A DNA stretch of 32,180 nt. Source: Streptomyces otsuchiensis. GTDB lineage: Bacteria; Actinomycetota; Actinomycetes; Streptomycetales; Streptomycetaceae. Shown piece after piece: positions 1 through 7,134 of this stretch (positions are counted from its first letter, which is position 1; every line of letters starts with the position of its first letter). The notes under the pieces are model-generated. The model made no database searches and was not told where the DNA came from. It worked only from the letters and a program-made list of their open reading frames with translations. The stretch lies in contig NZ_BHZI01000023.1 of the NCBI RefSeq assembly GCF_004305975.1, positions 1-32,180 of the forward strand, written 5' to 3'. Both the position numbers and the translations under genes were made by a program.

Positions 1-2
1 CC

Positions 3-1037
3 TCCGGGTCGTCCCGCCCCGCCGGCTCGTTCCGGCTGACCCGTGCCGCCCTCGCCGCAGGCGGAGAGCACCAGGACGCCGGCGCCTGCGGCAGCGACGA
101 CGGCGCCGGGGACGACGGGAGGGACGCCGTCACCCTTCAGCTCAACTGGTACCCCTACGGCGAGCACGCCGCCTTCTACTACGGCGTGGAGGAGGGCATC
201 TTCGAGGACCACGGGATCTCGCTCAGCATCGAGGCCGGGCAGGGCTCCGCCCGGGTCGTACAGGCCGTCGGACAGCGGGACTTCGACTTCGGCTGGGCCG
301 ACACCCCCGCGCTGCTGGCCAACGTCGACCAGGGCGTCGACGTCCGGTCCGTCGGCGTCTTCCTCCAGTCCACGCCCTCCGCCGTCCAGTTCTTCAGCGA
401 GACCGGCATCACGGAGCCCGAGGACCTCAAGGGCAGAACGATCGCGGTCTCCGCCGGGGACGCCGTCACCCTCACCTTCCCCCTCTACCTGGACGCCGTC
501 GGGCTCTCCGAGGACGACGTGGTGCAGCAGAACCTCGACTCCGCCGGGAAGAACGCCGCGATGATGGTCGGACGCGTCGACGGACTCATCGGCTTCGCCC
601 ACGACCAGGGCCCCAAACTCGCCGACGAGAGCGGCAAGGAGGTCAGCTACCTGCGCTACACCGACGCCGGGCTGAACTTCTTCAGCAACGGCCTCCTCGC
701 CCACAGCTCCACCATCGCCGACGACCCCGACCTCGTCGAACGGATGGTGGCCGCCACCTCGGAGGCGTTCCAGGCCGCGCAGGACGCCCCCGAGGACGCC
801 GTCGCAGCCATGGCGGGCAAGGACCCGCAGATGCCCGGCGAGAACGTGCTGCTCCAGCAGTGGCAGGAGACCATCCCGCTGCTCACCACGGAGAACACCG
901 AGGGCCAGGCCCCGGGCACGACCGACGAGGACGACTGGCGAAGCACCATCGAGGTGCTGGCGGAGGCGGGACTCATCAACGAGGCCAAGCCGACCGACGC
1001 CTACTTCGACGGCTCGTTCACCCCGGAAGGCCGGTGA
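3..1037 (+). CDS. ABC transporter substrate-binding protein, NMT1/THI5-like (5' partial)
   Basis: This is the binding protein of an importer for a small nutrient. It belongs to the NMT1/THI5/SsuA/TauA class (thiamine pyrimidine, sulfonate or nitrate-type ligands); the substrate cannot be fixed from sequence. The frame is open from the window edge, so the start lies upstream. The mature fold begins at VTLQLNWYPYGEHAAFYYGV, followed by the family pattern G-(I/Y)-F-x-(D/E)-x-G-(I/L). A lipoprotein Cys is plausible in AGACGSDDG, but the residues just before it (AAGGEHQD) are polar rather than a hydrophobic signal core. Either the signal peptide is atypical or the 5' end is altered. The stop overlaps the GTG of the ATPase gene by 4 nt (GTGA), so the two are translationally coupled. 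No permease gene follows, so it is either upstream of the window or absent. Confidence 0.85.
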   Translation, partial: SGSSRPAGSFRLTRAALAAGGEHQDAGACGSDDGAGDDGRDAVTLQLNWYPYGEHAAFYYGVEEGIFEDHGISLSIEAGQGSARVVQAVGQRDFDFGWADTPALLANVDQGVDVRSVGVFLQSTPSAVQFFSETGITEPEDLKGRTIAVSAGDAVTLTFPLYLDAVGLSEDDVVQQNLDSAGKNAAMMVGRVDGLIGFAHDQGPKLADESGKEVSYLRYTDAGLNFFSNGLLAHSSTIADDPDLVERMVAATSEAFQAAQDAPEDAVAAMAGKDPQMPGENVLLQQWQETIPLLTTENTEGQAPGTTDEDDWRSTIEVLAEAGLINEAKPTDAYFDGSFTPEGR

Positions 1038-1945
1038 GCGCGGTGACGGCGACGAACAGGTTCGGACGCGGCGCGGGCCGCGCGCGGCGACGCGACGCCG
1101 AATCCCGCACCGACACGGGAACGGGCGCGGGCGCACCGGATCAGGACCCGCGGAACTCGCGGAGCGGTCCCATGGTCGGCATCCACGGGGTGGACGTCAC
1201 CTTCCGGACCAGATCCCGAACCGTCCACGCCCTCAGCGGCATCGAACTCGACGTACAGCCCGGCGAGTTCCTCAGCATCGCCGGGCCGTCGGGCTGCGGG
1301 AAGTCGACCCTGCTGCGCGTCGTCGCCGGACTCACCCAGGTGAGTGCCGGCGAGGTGACGCTGCGCGGAACCCGCGTCGCGGGCCCCCGCCGTGACGTCG
1401 GCTTCGTCTTCCAGCGTGCCGCGCTCCTCGACTGGCGCAACGCCCGCGCCAACATACTGTTCCAGGCCGAGATGCGTGGCCTGCCCAGAGCGTGGGCCCG
1501 CAAGCGCGCCGACGAACTCATCGAGATGACCGGCCTGACCGGCTTCGAGAACGCCATGCCCTTCGAACTGTCCGGAGGTATGCAGCAGCGCGTCTCCCTC
1601 TGCCGCGCGCTGCTGCACGAACCGGACGTGCTGCTCATGGACGAACCCTTCGGCGCGCTCGACGCGTTGACCAGGGAGAACATGAACGTCGAACTGCGGC
1701 GGGTCTGGGAGGCCACCGGCATGACCGTGGTGCTGGTGACCCACTCCGTCGCCGAGGCCGTCTACCTCGCCTCCCGCGCCGTCGTCATGGGACCGCGGCC
1801 CGGCCGGATCATCGAGGAGTTCACCATCGACCTCCCCGGCCACCGCGAATACGAACCAACTCTGGAAAGCCCGGAGTTCCAGCGCATCAGCGGCCGCATC
1901 CGCGAGCTCCTCGGCTCCACCGCGACCACCACCACCCCCGACTGA
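1034..1945 (+). CDS. ABC transporter ATP-binding protein, TauB/SsuB-like
   Basis: This is the cytoplasmic ATPase that powers the importer whose binding protein lies directly upstream. It has Walker A GPSGCGKST, a Q-loop in FVFQRAALLDW, signature LSGGMQQRVSLCRAL, Walker B VLLMDEPFGALD and the switch His in VTHSVAEAVYLA. The Q-loop and D-loop wording is typical of nitrate/sulfonate/taurine importers. The GTG at 1034 overlaps the upstream stop and gives 303 residues; GTG 1043 and ATG 1172 are alternatives. The first 46 residues (RGAGRARRRDAES and onward) are a low-complexity Arg/Gly/Ala stretch that the family does not have, so the ATG at 1172 (MVGIHGVDVTF) may be the true start. The operon appears to end here: no permease follows in the next 370 bp. 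Confidence 0.9.
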   Translation: MSAVTATNRFGRGAGRARRRDAESRTDTGTGAGAPDQDPRNSRSGPMVGIHGVDVTFRTRSRTVHALSGIELDVQPGEFLSIAGPSGCGKSTLLRVVAGLTQVSAGEVTLRGTRVAGPRRDVGFVFQRAALLDWRNARANILFQAEMRGLPRAWARKRADELIEMTGLTGFENAMPFELSGGMQQRVSLCRALLHEPDVLLMDEPFGALDALTRENMNVELRRVWEATGMTVVLVTHSVAEAVYLASRAVVMGPRPGRIIEEFTIDLPGHREYEPTLESPEFQRISGRIRELLGSTATTTTPD

Positions 1946-1970
1946 CGGCGTGGGAGGCCCAAAGGATGGA

Positions 1971-2015
1971 CACCCCTCCGGGCTCTGACCCGAAGGGAAG
2001 AGCGACCGGAGGGTG
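1971..2015 (+). terminator. hairpin after the importer ATPase gene
   Basis: Imperfect inverted repeat 25 bp after the ATPase stop: CACCCCTCCGG (1971-1981) pairs with CCGGAGGGTG (2006-2015) with one bulged C and a 24-nt loop. There is no T-run, as is common for terminators in high-GC actinomycetes. A regulatory hairpin is an alternative. Confidence 0.45.
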
Positions 2016-2032
2016 CCGTTGGCCGACTCTCG

Positions 2033-2048
2033 CGTGACGCACGTCACG
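2033..2048. promoter_or_regulatory. Crp-like palindrome
   Basis: CGTGACG-CA-CGTCACG is a perfect 7-bp inverted repeat with a 2-nt centre. Its core fits the Streptomyces Crp motif GTG-N6-G-N-CAC at 2034-2047. It lies about 110 bp upstream of the best promoter for the exporter operon, so a role in that operon is possible but not shown. Confidence 0.4.
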
Positions 2049-2160
2049 GACCCTCCCGGCTGCCACTCTGAGTGGCTGGTTCCGTCTGCTTTCTGGTGAT
2101 GTCGCCGCGCGTGGTGCGCGGAGCGCGCACGCGTCGTGATGGCCCGCGCGGGACGGCTGT

Positions 2161-2190
2161 TGCCCCTCCTGATGTCGCGAAGCTAGGGTC
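2161..2190 (+). promoter_or_regulatory. candidate sigma-HrdB promoter of the ABC-2 operon
   Basis: TTGCCC (2161-2166), 18-nt spacer, TAGGGT (2185-2190). The -10 matches the Streptomyces TAGRRT consensus. Transcription would start near 2197, giving a leader of about 128 nt before the ATG at 2325 that contains the dyad at 2229-2249. Confidence 0.5.
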
Positions 2191-2228
2191 GTCATCGTTC
2201 GCGGAACGTTACTGCGAGTAGCTCATGG

Positions 2229-2249
2229 TGACATCTTCGGAAAGTGTCA
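2229..2249. promoter_or_regulatory. dyad TGACA-N11-TGTCA, candidate operator
   Basis: TGACA (2229-2233) and TGTCA (2245-2249) form an inverted repeat in the leader region of the exporter operon, downstream of the candidate promoter. The position suits a repressor operator acting as a roadblock. No regulator gene lies next to it, so the binding protein is unknown. Confidence 0.35.
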
Positions 2250-2324
2250 TCTCGTGAGGTCTGGGGTGGGGCCCGGTGCAAGCGGGCGCATGCCGAGCCT
2301 GGTCAATGGAGTGGCACAAACCGC

Positions 2325-3098
2325 ATGCTTGAGATCATCGGACTCTCCCAGGGCTACCGCCGGAAGCCCGTTGTCAGTGAGCTTCATATCGCCCTGGGGG
2401 CGGGAGCGTTCGGTCTGCTCGGGCCCAACGGGGCGGGTAAGAGCACTCTGCTCCGTACGCTCGCGACCATCTCCGCGCCGGGGCGACCCGAGCAGCTGAG
2501 GCTCTTCGGGGAGCCGCTTCGCACACGCAAGCAGCTCAGAGCCGCCCGTCGGCGCATCGGGTACCTCCCGCAGAGCTTCTCCTATCCACCGGGCTTCACC
2601 GTCACGGACTTCGTCCGCCACTGCGCCTGGCTCCGCGAGTTGCCCAACGCCGAGATCGGGCGTGCCGCGGCCGAGGCCGTCGACAGGGTGGAACTCACCG
2701 AGCAGGCCGACCTGCCTTTGCGGAAGCTCTCCGGTGGGATGTTGCGGCGCGCCGGAATCGCGCAGGCGATCTGCGGCGAGCCCGATCTGATCATCCTCGA
2801 CGAGCCCACCAATGGACTCGACCCACGGCAGCGCGTCCGGCTGCGCCAACTGCTGAGAGACCTGTCGGAGAACAGCTGCGTGGTGCTCTCGACCCATCTG
2901 GTCGAGGACATCTCCCATGTCTGCGCCCGCATGGGTGTCCTGTACGAGGGCCGACTCCGCTTCGACGGCACGGCTGAAGAGCTTGCCGCGATGGGGACGG
3001 GCACGGAGGGCGGCGACACGGCACTCGAACGTGGTTACACCGCGGCGTTGGACGCCCCGCCGCTCGTCGGGCCCCCGGCGGGAGACGTTGCCCGATGA
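2325..3098 (+). CDS. ABC-2-type transporter ATP-binding protein
   Basis: This is the ATPase subunit of an exporter-type ABC system. It has Walker A GPNGAGKST (about residues 32-40), Q-loop in IGYLPQSFSYPP, signature LSGGMLRRAGIAQAI, Walker B LIILDEPTNGLDPRQR and switch His in VVLSTHLVEDIS. The start at 2325 (MLEIIGLSQGY) matches where the family begins. The frame stays open upstream but that sequence is not family-like. A GGAG lies 13 nt upstream, which is somewhat distant. The protein is 257 residues, normal for drug/lantibiotic-type exporters. Its stop overlaps the next ATG (ATGA at 3095), so it is coupled to the membrane subunit. Third-position GC is slightly lower than in the surrounding genes. 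The exported substrate is unknown. Confidence 0.9.
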   Translation: MLEIIGLSQGYRRKPVVSELHIALGAGAFGLLGPNGAGKSTLLRTLATISAPGRPEQLRLFGEPLRTRKQLRAARRRIGYLPQSFSYPPGFTVTDFVRHCAWLRELPNAEIGRAAAEAVDRVELTEQADLPLRKLSGGMLRRAGIAQAICGEPDLIILDEPTNGLDPRQRVRLRQLLRDLSENSCVVLSTHLVEDISHVCARMGVLYEGRLRFDGTAEELAAMGTGTEGGDTALERGYTAALDAPPLVGPPAGDVAR

Positions 3099-4330
3099 CA
3101 GGCTTCCGGATCGAACTACGCCGCACTCCCGTGCGTTGGTGGAGCATCCCGCTGTTGGCCGTCGCTCTGAGCATGGTGCTGTTCGTCGGCGACGACTGGA
3201 GCGTCTCTTGGCCTCGCGCGTCGGCGGCGATCACTCAGGCCGACCTGCTGTTGATGGTCGCGGCCCTCGGGCTGACGGCGCAGCGGGTCAGCGGCATTCA
3301 CCGTGGCAGGAACGAAGAGATCCTCGCCTCACGGGACCGCAGTCGGCTGGAGTTCACCTCCCTGGCGGCTGACGTGACATGGCTGGTCGCCGTGTACCTC
3401 ACGATGACGGGAATCGTGTGGGCCTTGATGTGGAGCCGGGGAGTTCCGGGCGGCCCATGGCTGGAGTATCCGGTCTTCGGCGTCTGCGGAGTGGTGTTCG
3501 CTGCGGCGCTCGGCCATACGTTCGGCCGCCTGGTGCCGGGGCGTTTCACCGGCGTCCTGGCGGCCGTCACCGGCTACCTTCTCTTCCTCGTCCTCTTTCC
3601 CAGCGGCGAGTCGCCCCTGACCGCCAGCGTCGGTTACCAGGCGATCGATGTTCGCCTCTCGGGCGCGCATCTGGGCTGGCGTCTCGCGCTGACCACCCTG
3701 ACCGTCCTCGTCGCCGTTGGTGCCGTGCACCTCGTGAGCCGCGACCGCCGTCGCCCGCTCACCGCACTGATTCCGGCGGCAGCTGTTCTCGTGGGGATCG
3801 CAGCCATGCCGTCCGGCTCCGAATCGCCGCTGGTCCAGCCCCGGGAAGCGTCCGGCCGCGCGTGCGCCGACACCGGCCACGGGGGTGAGGTGTGCGTCTG
3901 GCCCGAGCACGCCCACCGCCTTTCGGAAGCCACAGCCGCCGCCGAGCGTGTCGGTGAAGCCGCCGCGCCCGTCCTGCCGACCACGATCGCTCACCGCGAG
4001 CACGGACTGGATCGAGGGGGAGTGGGGGGCTTCACCCTGGACCACGGGCCGGGCGACACGCTGGCCACCCTCGCCGGAGAGTACGTCGACCGCGCGATCC
4101 CGTACTGCGCCGACTGGCAGGAGGAGCAGTGGGGAGCGCACTCAAGCCTTCGCCTCTGGCTCGACGCCCGCGCTCGCGGCCTGGGCACGCTCCCCGACTA
4201 CAACTACCAGTCCCTCGGAGCAAGTAGTGACTTCCGCGAAGAAGTGGAAGAGACGCTCGCCCGCCCGGAGGAGGAGCAGCGCCGGCACGTGCGTACCTGG
4301 GTCGAGACGGCGCGAGCGGTCACATGCTGA
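3095..4330 (+). CDS. ABC transporter membrane subunit with C-terminal soluble domain
   Basis: This is an integral membrane partner of the ATPase encoded immediately upstream (4-nt overlap). Hydrophobic segments are visible near residues 13-31, 42-60, 88-110, 124-143, 150-170, 198-218 and 226-243, about seven in all. They are followed by a soluble region of roughly 165 residues. That region contains paired cysteines in ACADTGHGGEVCVWPEH, which look like an extracytoplasmic disulfide or metal site, and a further Cys in IPYCADWQEEQW. An exporter permease with such a C-terminal domain is unusual, and I do not recognise the domain. The three genes 2325-4998 form one operon with overlaps at both joints. 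The transported molecule is unknown. Confidence 0.75.
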   Translation: MTGFRIELRRTPVRWWSIPLLAVALSMVLFVGDDWSVSWPRASAAITQADLLLMVAALGLTAQRVSGIHRGRNEEILASRDRSRLEFTSLAADVTWLVAVYLTMTGIVWALMWSRGVPGGPWLEYPVFGVCGVVFAAALGHTFGRLVPGRFTGVLAAVTGYLLFLVLFPSGESPLTASVGYQAIDVRLSGAHLGWRLALTTLTVLVAVGAVHLVSRDRRRPLTALIPAAAVLVGIAAMPSGSESPLVQPREASGRACADTGHGGEVCVWPEHAHRLSEATAAAERVGEAAAPVLPTTIAHREHGLDRGGVGGFTLDHGPGDTLATLAGEYVDRAIPYCADWQEEQWGAHSSLRLWLDARARGLGTLPDYNYQSLGASSDFREEVEETLARPEEEQRRHVRTWVETARAVTC

Positions 4331-4998
4331 CGGCCACTCGGCATGGGGCGCGCCTTGCGAGAGAACCGTTGCGGCGGCACCTTCTCTCCCACGCCGCACC
4401 TCTGAGCGTGGTCGTCGTCCTGGCCTGCGCTGCCGCAGCGGTCTGGTGGGGCGACACCGCCCACATGCTTCCCAACCTCGCTGGTGGCCCCGCCATCCCG
4501 GTCGAGGCGTCACACGTGCTGCCGGTTCTCGTTGCGGCCGTCGTCGTACTCTCCTCCGGCGATGGGCTCCGGGACTTCTCGGAACACGCTGCCCGTCCGC
4601 GACGTCTCATCCTGGCGGCTCATCTGGCGGCCGGTCTCGGTGTTGCCGCCGTACTCATCACTCTCGCCCTGGTGGTGGGTGGGGCCGCGGACCAGGCGGC
4701 TGTAGCTCTGCGCAACCTCGTTTCCGGAAGTGGCCTTGCGGCCCTCGGCGCGGCGCTCGTGGGTGTTCGTACCTCGTGGGCCCTCCCGCTCGCTCTGGCG
4801 ACACCGGCCCTCACCATCGCGGATCCCGCCAGCCCTTCTTGGTGGCACTGGCCGACCGCGGCCGGTACACCGCACAGCTGGTTCCCGGCCGTCCTCGTGT
4901 TCGTCGTCGGCGTCACGGCGCTGCTGCTGAGAACGGCTCCCTACGGAAGGGTGCGAGTGGCTCGGAGGGAGCGTCGGCCGTCGCATCCCGCGAGGTGA
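4324..4998 (+). CDS. membrane protein, second subunit of the ABC-2-type system
   Basis: A 224-residue membrane protein whose ATG overlaps the end of the upstream gene by 7 nt, so it is very likely made together with it. About six hydrophobic segments are visible: PLSVVVVLACAAAAVWW, VLPVLVAAVVVLSS, LAAHLAAGLGVAAVLITLAL, the weaker LAALGAALVG, ALPLALATPALTI and FPAVLVFVVGVTALLL. The C-terminus is short and basic (RRERRPSHPAR). I see no named domain. Its place and topology suggest the second half of a heterodimeric ABC-2-type channel. It converges on the minus-strand gene at 5078 with a 79-bp gap and no clear hairpin. Confidence 0.7.
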   Translation: MLTATRHGARLAREPLRRHLLSHAAPLSVVVVLACAAAAVWWGDTAHMLPNLAGGPAIPVEASHVLPVLVAAVVVLSSGDGLRDFSEHAARPRRLILAAHLAAGLGVAAVLITLALVVGGAADQAAVALRNLVSGSGLAALGAALVGVRTSWALPLALATPALTIADPASPSWWHWPTAAGTPHSWFPAVLVFVVGVTALLLRTAPYGRVRVARRERRPSHPAR

Positions 4999-5077
4999 CG
5001 CGCCAGAGGGGCGCCGGGGTGGGTGGCGTCGGGTGCCGTGGGCGGGAGGAGCGGTCGGCCGGATGTGTCGCGCCGGA

Positions 5078-5875
5078 TCAGGCGGGTTGCCTGGCTCCGT
5101 CGAAGAGCGCCAGTTCGAGGAGGTCCGGCGCGGTGGGCCAGCCGGGCAGTTCGGCCGACAGCTGGCCGGCGGCTGCCCGCATCCACCGCAGGTAGACGCC
5201 GTAGCGATGTGAGGTCCAGCCGCCGTCCGACCAGATCCGCGCGGCGATCGGCCCCGCCCACGCATGACCGGCGGCGGTCCCGACGCCCGTCGCGTGCCGA
5301 CGGAGCACCGAGGCGAGGACCCTGTCGAGGATCAGTGGTCGTTGTCCTCGCACCGACGGGAGCACCTGGCCGGCGAAGTACAGGAACTTGGTGTGGAACG
5401 CGGGCCCGAGTCCGTTCAGCGTGTTGAGCCTGTCGTAGGCCGCGGTCGCGCCCTCGTTCGCGAGCAGTGAGACCGCCGCGCGGAACGCCTCCTCCGAGCC
5501 GGGCCGGGCGAGTATCCGCCCCGTGCGGTGCGGGCCGTAGCCGGTGAGGCCGTAGCCCCACACCTGGGTGGCCACGAATGCCTCGGACCAGCTGCCGTCC
5601 CGCATCGCGGTGCCGACGGCGGCCACGACATCCTCACGGCTGACGTGGGCCCGCCCGCCCTCCGCCCGGTCGGCGAAGCCGGCGGGCCAGGGAGCGACAC
5701 CGGCCCAGCTCGACGGCCGGTAGGAGGTGGTGTGCCGACCGGTTCCGTCGGCGTAGCGCCCTCCCCGGTGCGGATCCGCGAGCCAGCCGCCGAGCGCGTC
5801 GACCGCCGCCCGGGGCAGGGCGCGGTCGAGCATCTTCGCGTCGAGGCTGTCCGCCAGGTCCTGGTCGAATCGCAT
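5078..5875 (-). CDS. 8-oxoguanine DNA glycosylase OGG-fold protein
   Basis: Predicted to bind DNA and remove oxidised guanine or a related lesion. The sign is a helix-hairpin-helix/GPD-type segment: LNTLNGLGPAFHTKFLYFAG with Lys163, then PLILDRVLASVL with Asp184. This matches the catalytic Lys and Asp of OGG-type enzymes, which lie about 19-21 residues apart. The 265-residue length fits the bacterial stand-alone OGG-fold proteins. The ATG at 5875 has CCTCC on the plus strand (GGAGG on the coding strand) 10 nt upstream. It lies 52 bp behind the putative immunity gene and runs in the same direction as the RHS toxin. It may therefore be co-transcribed with a DNase-like toxin and help repair DNA, but that link is inference. 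Substrate specificity is not known. Confidence 0.7.
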   Translation of the reverse strand: MRFDQDLADSLDAKMLDRALPRAAVDALGGWLADPHRGGRYADGTGRHTTSYRPSSWAGVAPWPAGFADRAEGGRAHVSREDVVAAVGTAMRDGSWSEAFVATQVWGYGLTGYGPHRTGRILARPGSEEAFRAAVSLLANEGATAAYDRLNTLNGLGPAFHTKFLYFAGQVLPSVRGQRPLILDRVLASVLRRHATGVGTAAGHAWAGPIAARIWSDGGWTSHRYGVYLRWMRAAAGQLSAELPGWPTAPDLLELALFDGARQPA

Positions 5876-5927
5876 CAGGTCCGCACCTCCCGCACCGGCG
5901 ATCCGGCCATTGGCATCCCGCCGGGCG

Positions 5928-6659
5928 TCATGCTCCGTACAGGGCCGCCTTGACGTGAGCGGTCAGTTCGTCGCCGGTCAGGGTGCGGGTCCGGCCGTCC
6001 TCGGTGAGGGACAGACCGTGGTCCCAGCGCACGTGCTGGACCTGCCGCCGGTAGTTCTCGAACTCGACGAACGCGCCCTCGACGCCGTCCAGGAGCTGGA
6101 GTTCCTGGAGCAGCACGGCCTCGGTCGCGACGCCGCGTTCGGAGCCGACGCTGGAGCTGCCCGTACGCGGGTTGGCGTACCGCATCCGGAGGAACGGCGC
6201 CGGATCGCGGGGGGCCACCGACCAGTCCACCATGCGTTCGCGGGCCAGGAACTCGTCCACGGTCAGGGCGTCTGGGAACTCGCAGCGGTACCCGCCGTAG
6301 ACGACGAAGACCTGGGCGTTGAACGCCTTGTCCTCGTACTCGTAGTGCTGGTGGACCTCCGGGGGAAGCGAGGCGAGCGTATCGAAGCCGTACCCGGCGG
6401 GCGCCTGCCAATCCACGGTGGTGGCCACGGCCGCCTCGCCGGTCAGCTCGTCCTCGTGGCGGCGCGCGTGTGCCAGGAGGGCCACCGCGAAGGCGTCGTC
6501 CGCGTGGTCCCGGGTGTGCAGCTGGAACAGGCGGCTGCCGTCGGCGGTCGCCGCGCCGTAGAAGTTCAGCCCCGGGGCGGGGGACCAGAACCACGCCTGG
6601 TCCAGCCCCTCCAGCGCGCGGACGGCGGGGAAGGTCTCCACGGTCGAGCGAACAGTCAC
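5928..6659 (-). CDS. putative immunity protein for the RHS toxin
   Basis: A 243-residue soluble protein with no signal peptide or membrane segment, and I recognise no family. It is rich in aromatic and acidic residues (for example HQHYEYEDKAFNAQVFVVY), and the C-terminal third has a long acidic/hydrophobic helix-like stretch (ELQLLDGVEGAFVEFENY). The start is GTG at 6659 with AAGGAG 6 nt upstream. Only 22 bp separate it from the RHS stop codon. In polymorphic toxin systems the cognate immunity gene is normally the first gene after the toxin, on the same strand. Position is the whole basis for this call. A cytosolic protein would fit a nuclease-type toxin acting in the cytoplasm. Confidence 0.5.
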   Translation of the reverse strand: MTVRSTVETFPAVRALEGLDQAWFWSPAPGLNFYGAATADGSRLFQLHTRDHADDAFAVALLAHARRHEDELTGEAAVATTVDWQAPAGYGFDTLASLPPEVHQHYEYEDKAFNAQVFVVYGGYRCEFPDALTVDEFLARERMVDWSVAPRDPAPFLRMRYANPRTGSSSVGSERGVATEAVLLQELQLLDGVEGAFVEFENYRRQVQHVRWDHGLSLTEDGRTRTLTGDELTAHVKAALYGA

Positions 6660-6681
6660 GTCTCTCCTTGTGCGGGATGTG

Positions 6682-7134
6682 TCAGCAGGTGGATTTGTAG
6701 TTCGGCCCGGTGTCCTGGCGGTAGGTGGCGGTCATCTGAGCCCCCTGGCTGGAGTTCTGGCTCAGGTTCATCGGCTCCATGTCGCCGGCGTTGTTGTAGA
6801 AGTCGAGCCGCACGGTCCTGTTGGAGTTGTAGCCGACACGGTTCCAGTGGTCGACGACGGCTTCCCTGTGTTCGTAGCTGAGCTGGTCGACGGGGATCAG
6901 CCGTCCGCGGCTGTCCCGCCAGGTCAGCTGGTCGCGGGGAATCCGCTGTCCCTGGGCGTCCACCGGGACGCCCTGCGCACGTCGGCCCTCGTCCGTCCAC
7001 TGCGTCGCCATGGCGTCGTGCGTGGTCTGACGATAGCTCCTCGGGTACTCCGAGTCCCGGTTGTGGACGATGGGCGTCGCGTTCGGGTTGGGGGCGAACC
7101 GGCCGTTCGGCCCCCGGACGCTCGGTGTCCGGAC
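6682..7134 (-). other. C-terminal toxin module of the RHS protein, HNH-like nuclease
   Basis: The 150 residues after the last DPLGL form the variable toxin tip. Near its end are YEHREAVVDHWNRVG, FYNNAGDMEPMNLSQNSSQG and YRQDTGPNY. The pattern His, then (N/D)-(L/M)-x-P-(L/M)-x(5)-N-S-S-x-G resembles the beta-hairpin/helix of HNH/endonuclease VII-fold toxins, such as the GH-E and related groups, with His and Asn as metal or catalytic candidates. I cannot assign a named subfamily. A DNase or RNase activity is inference. The module begins with a low-complexity Pro/Asn linker (RGPNGRFAPNPNAT). Confidence 0.55.
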
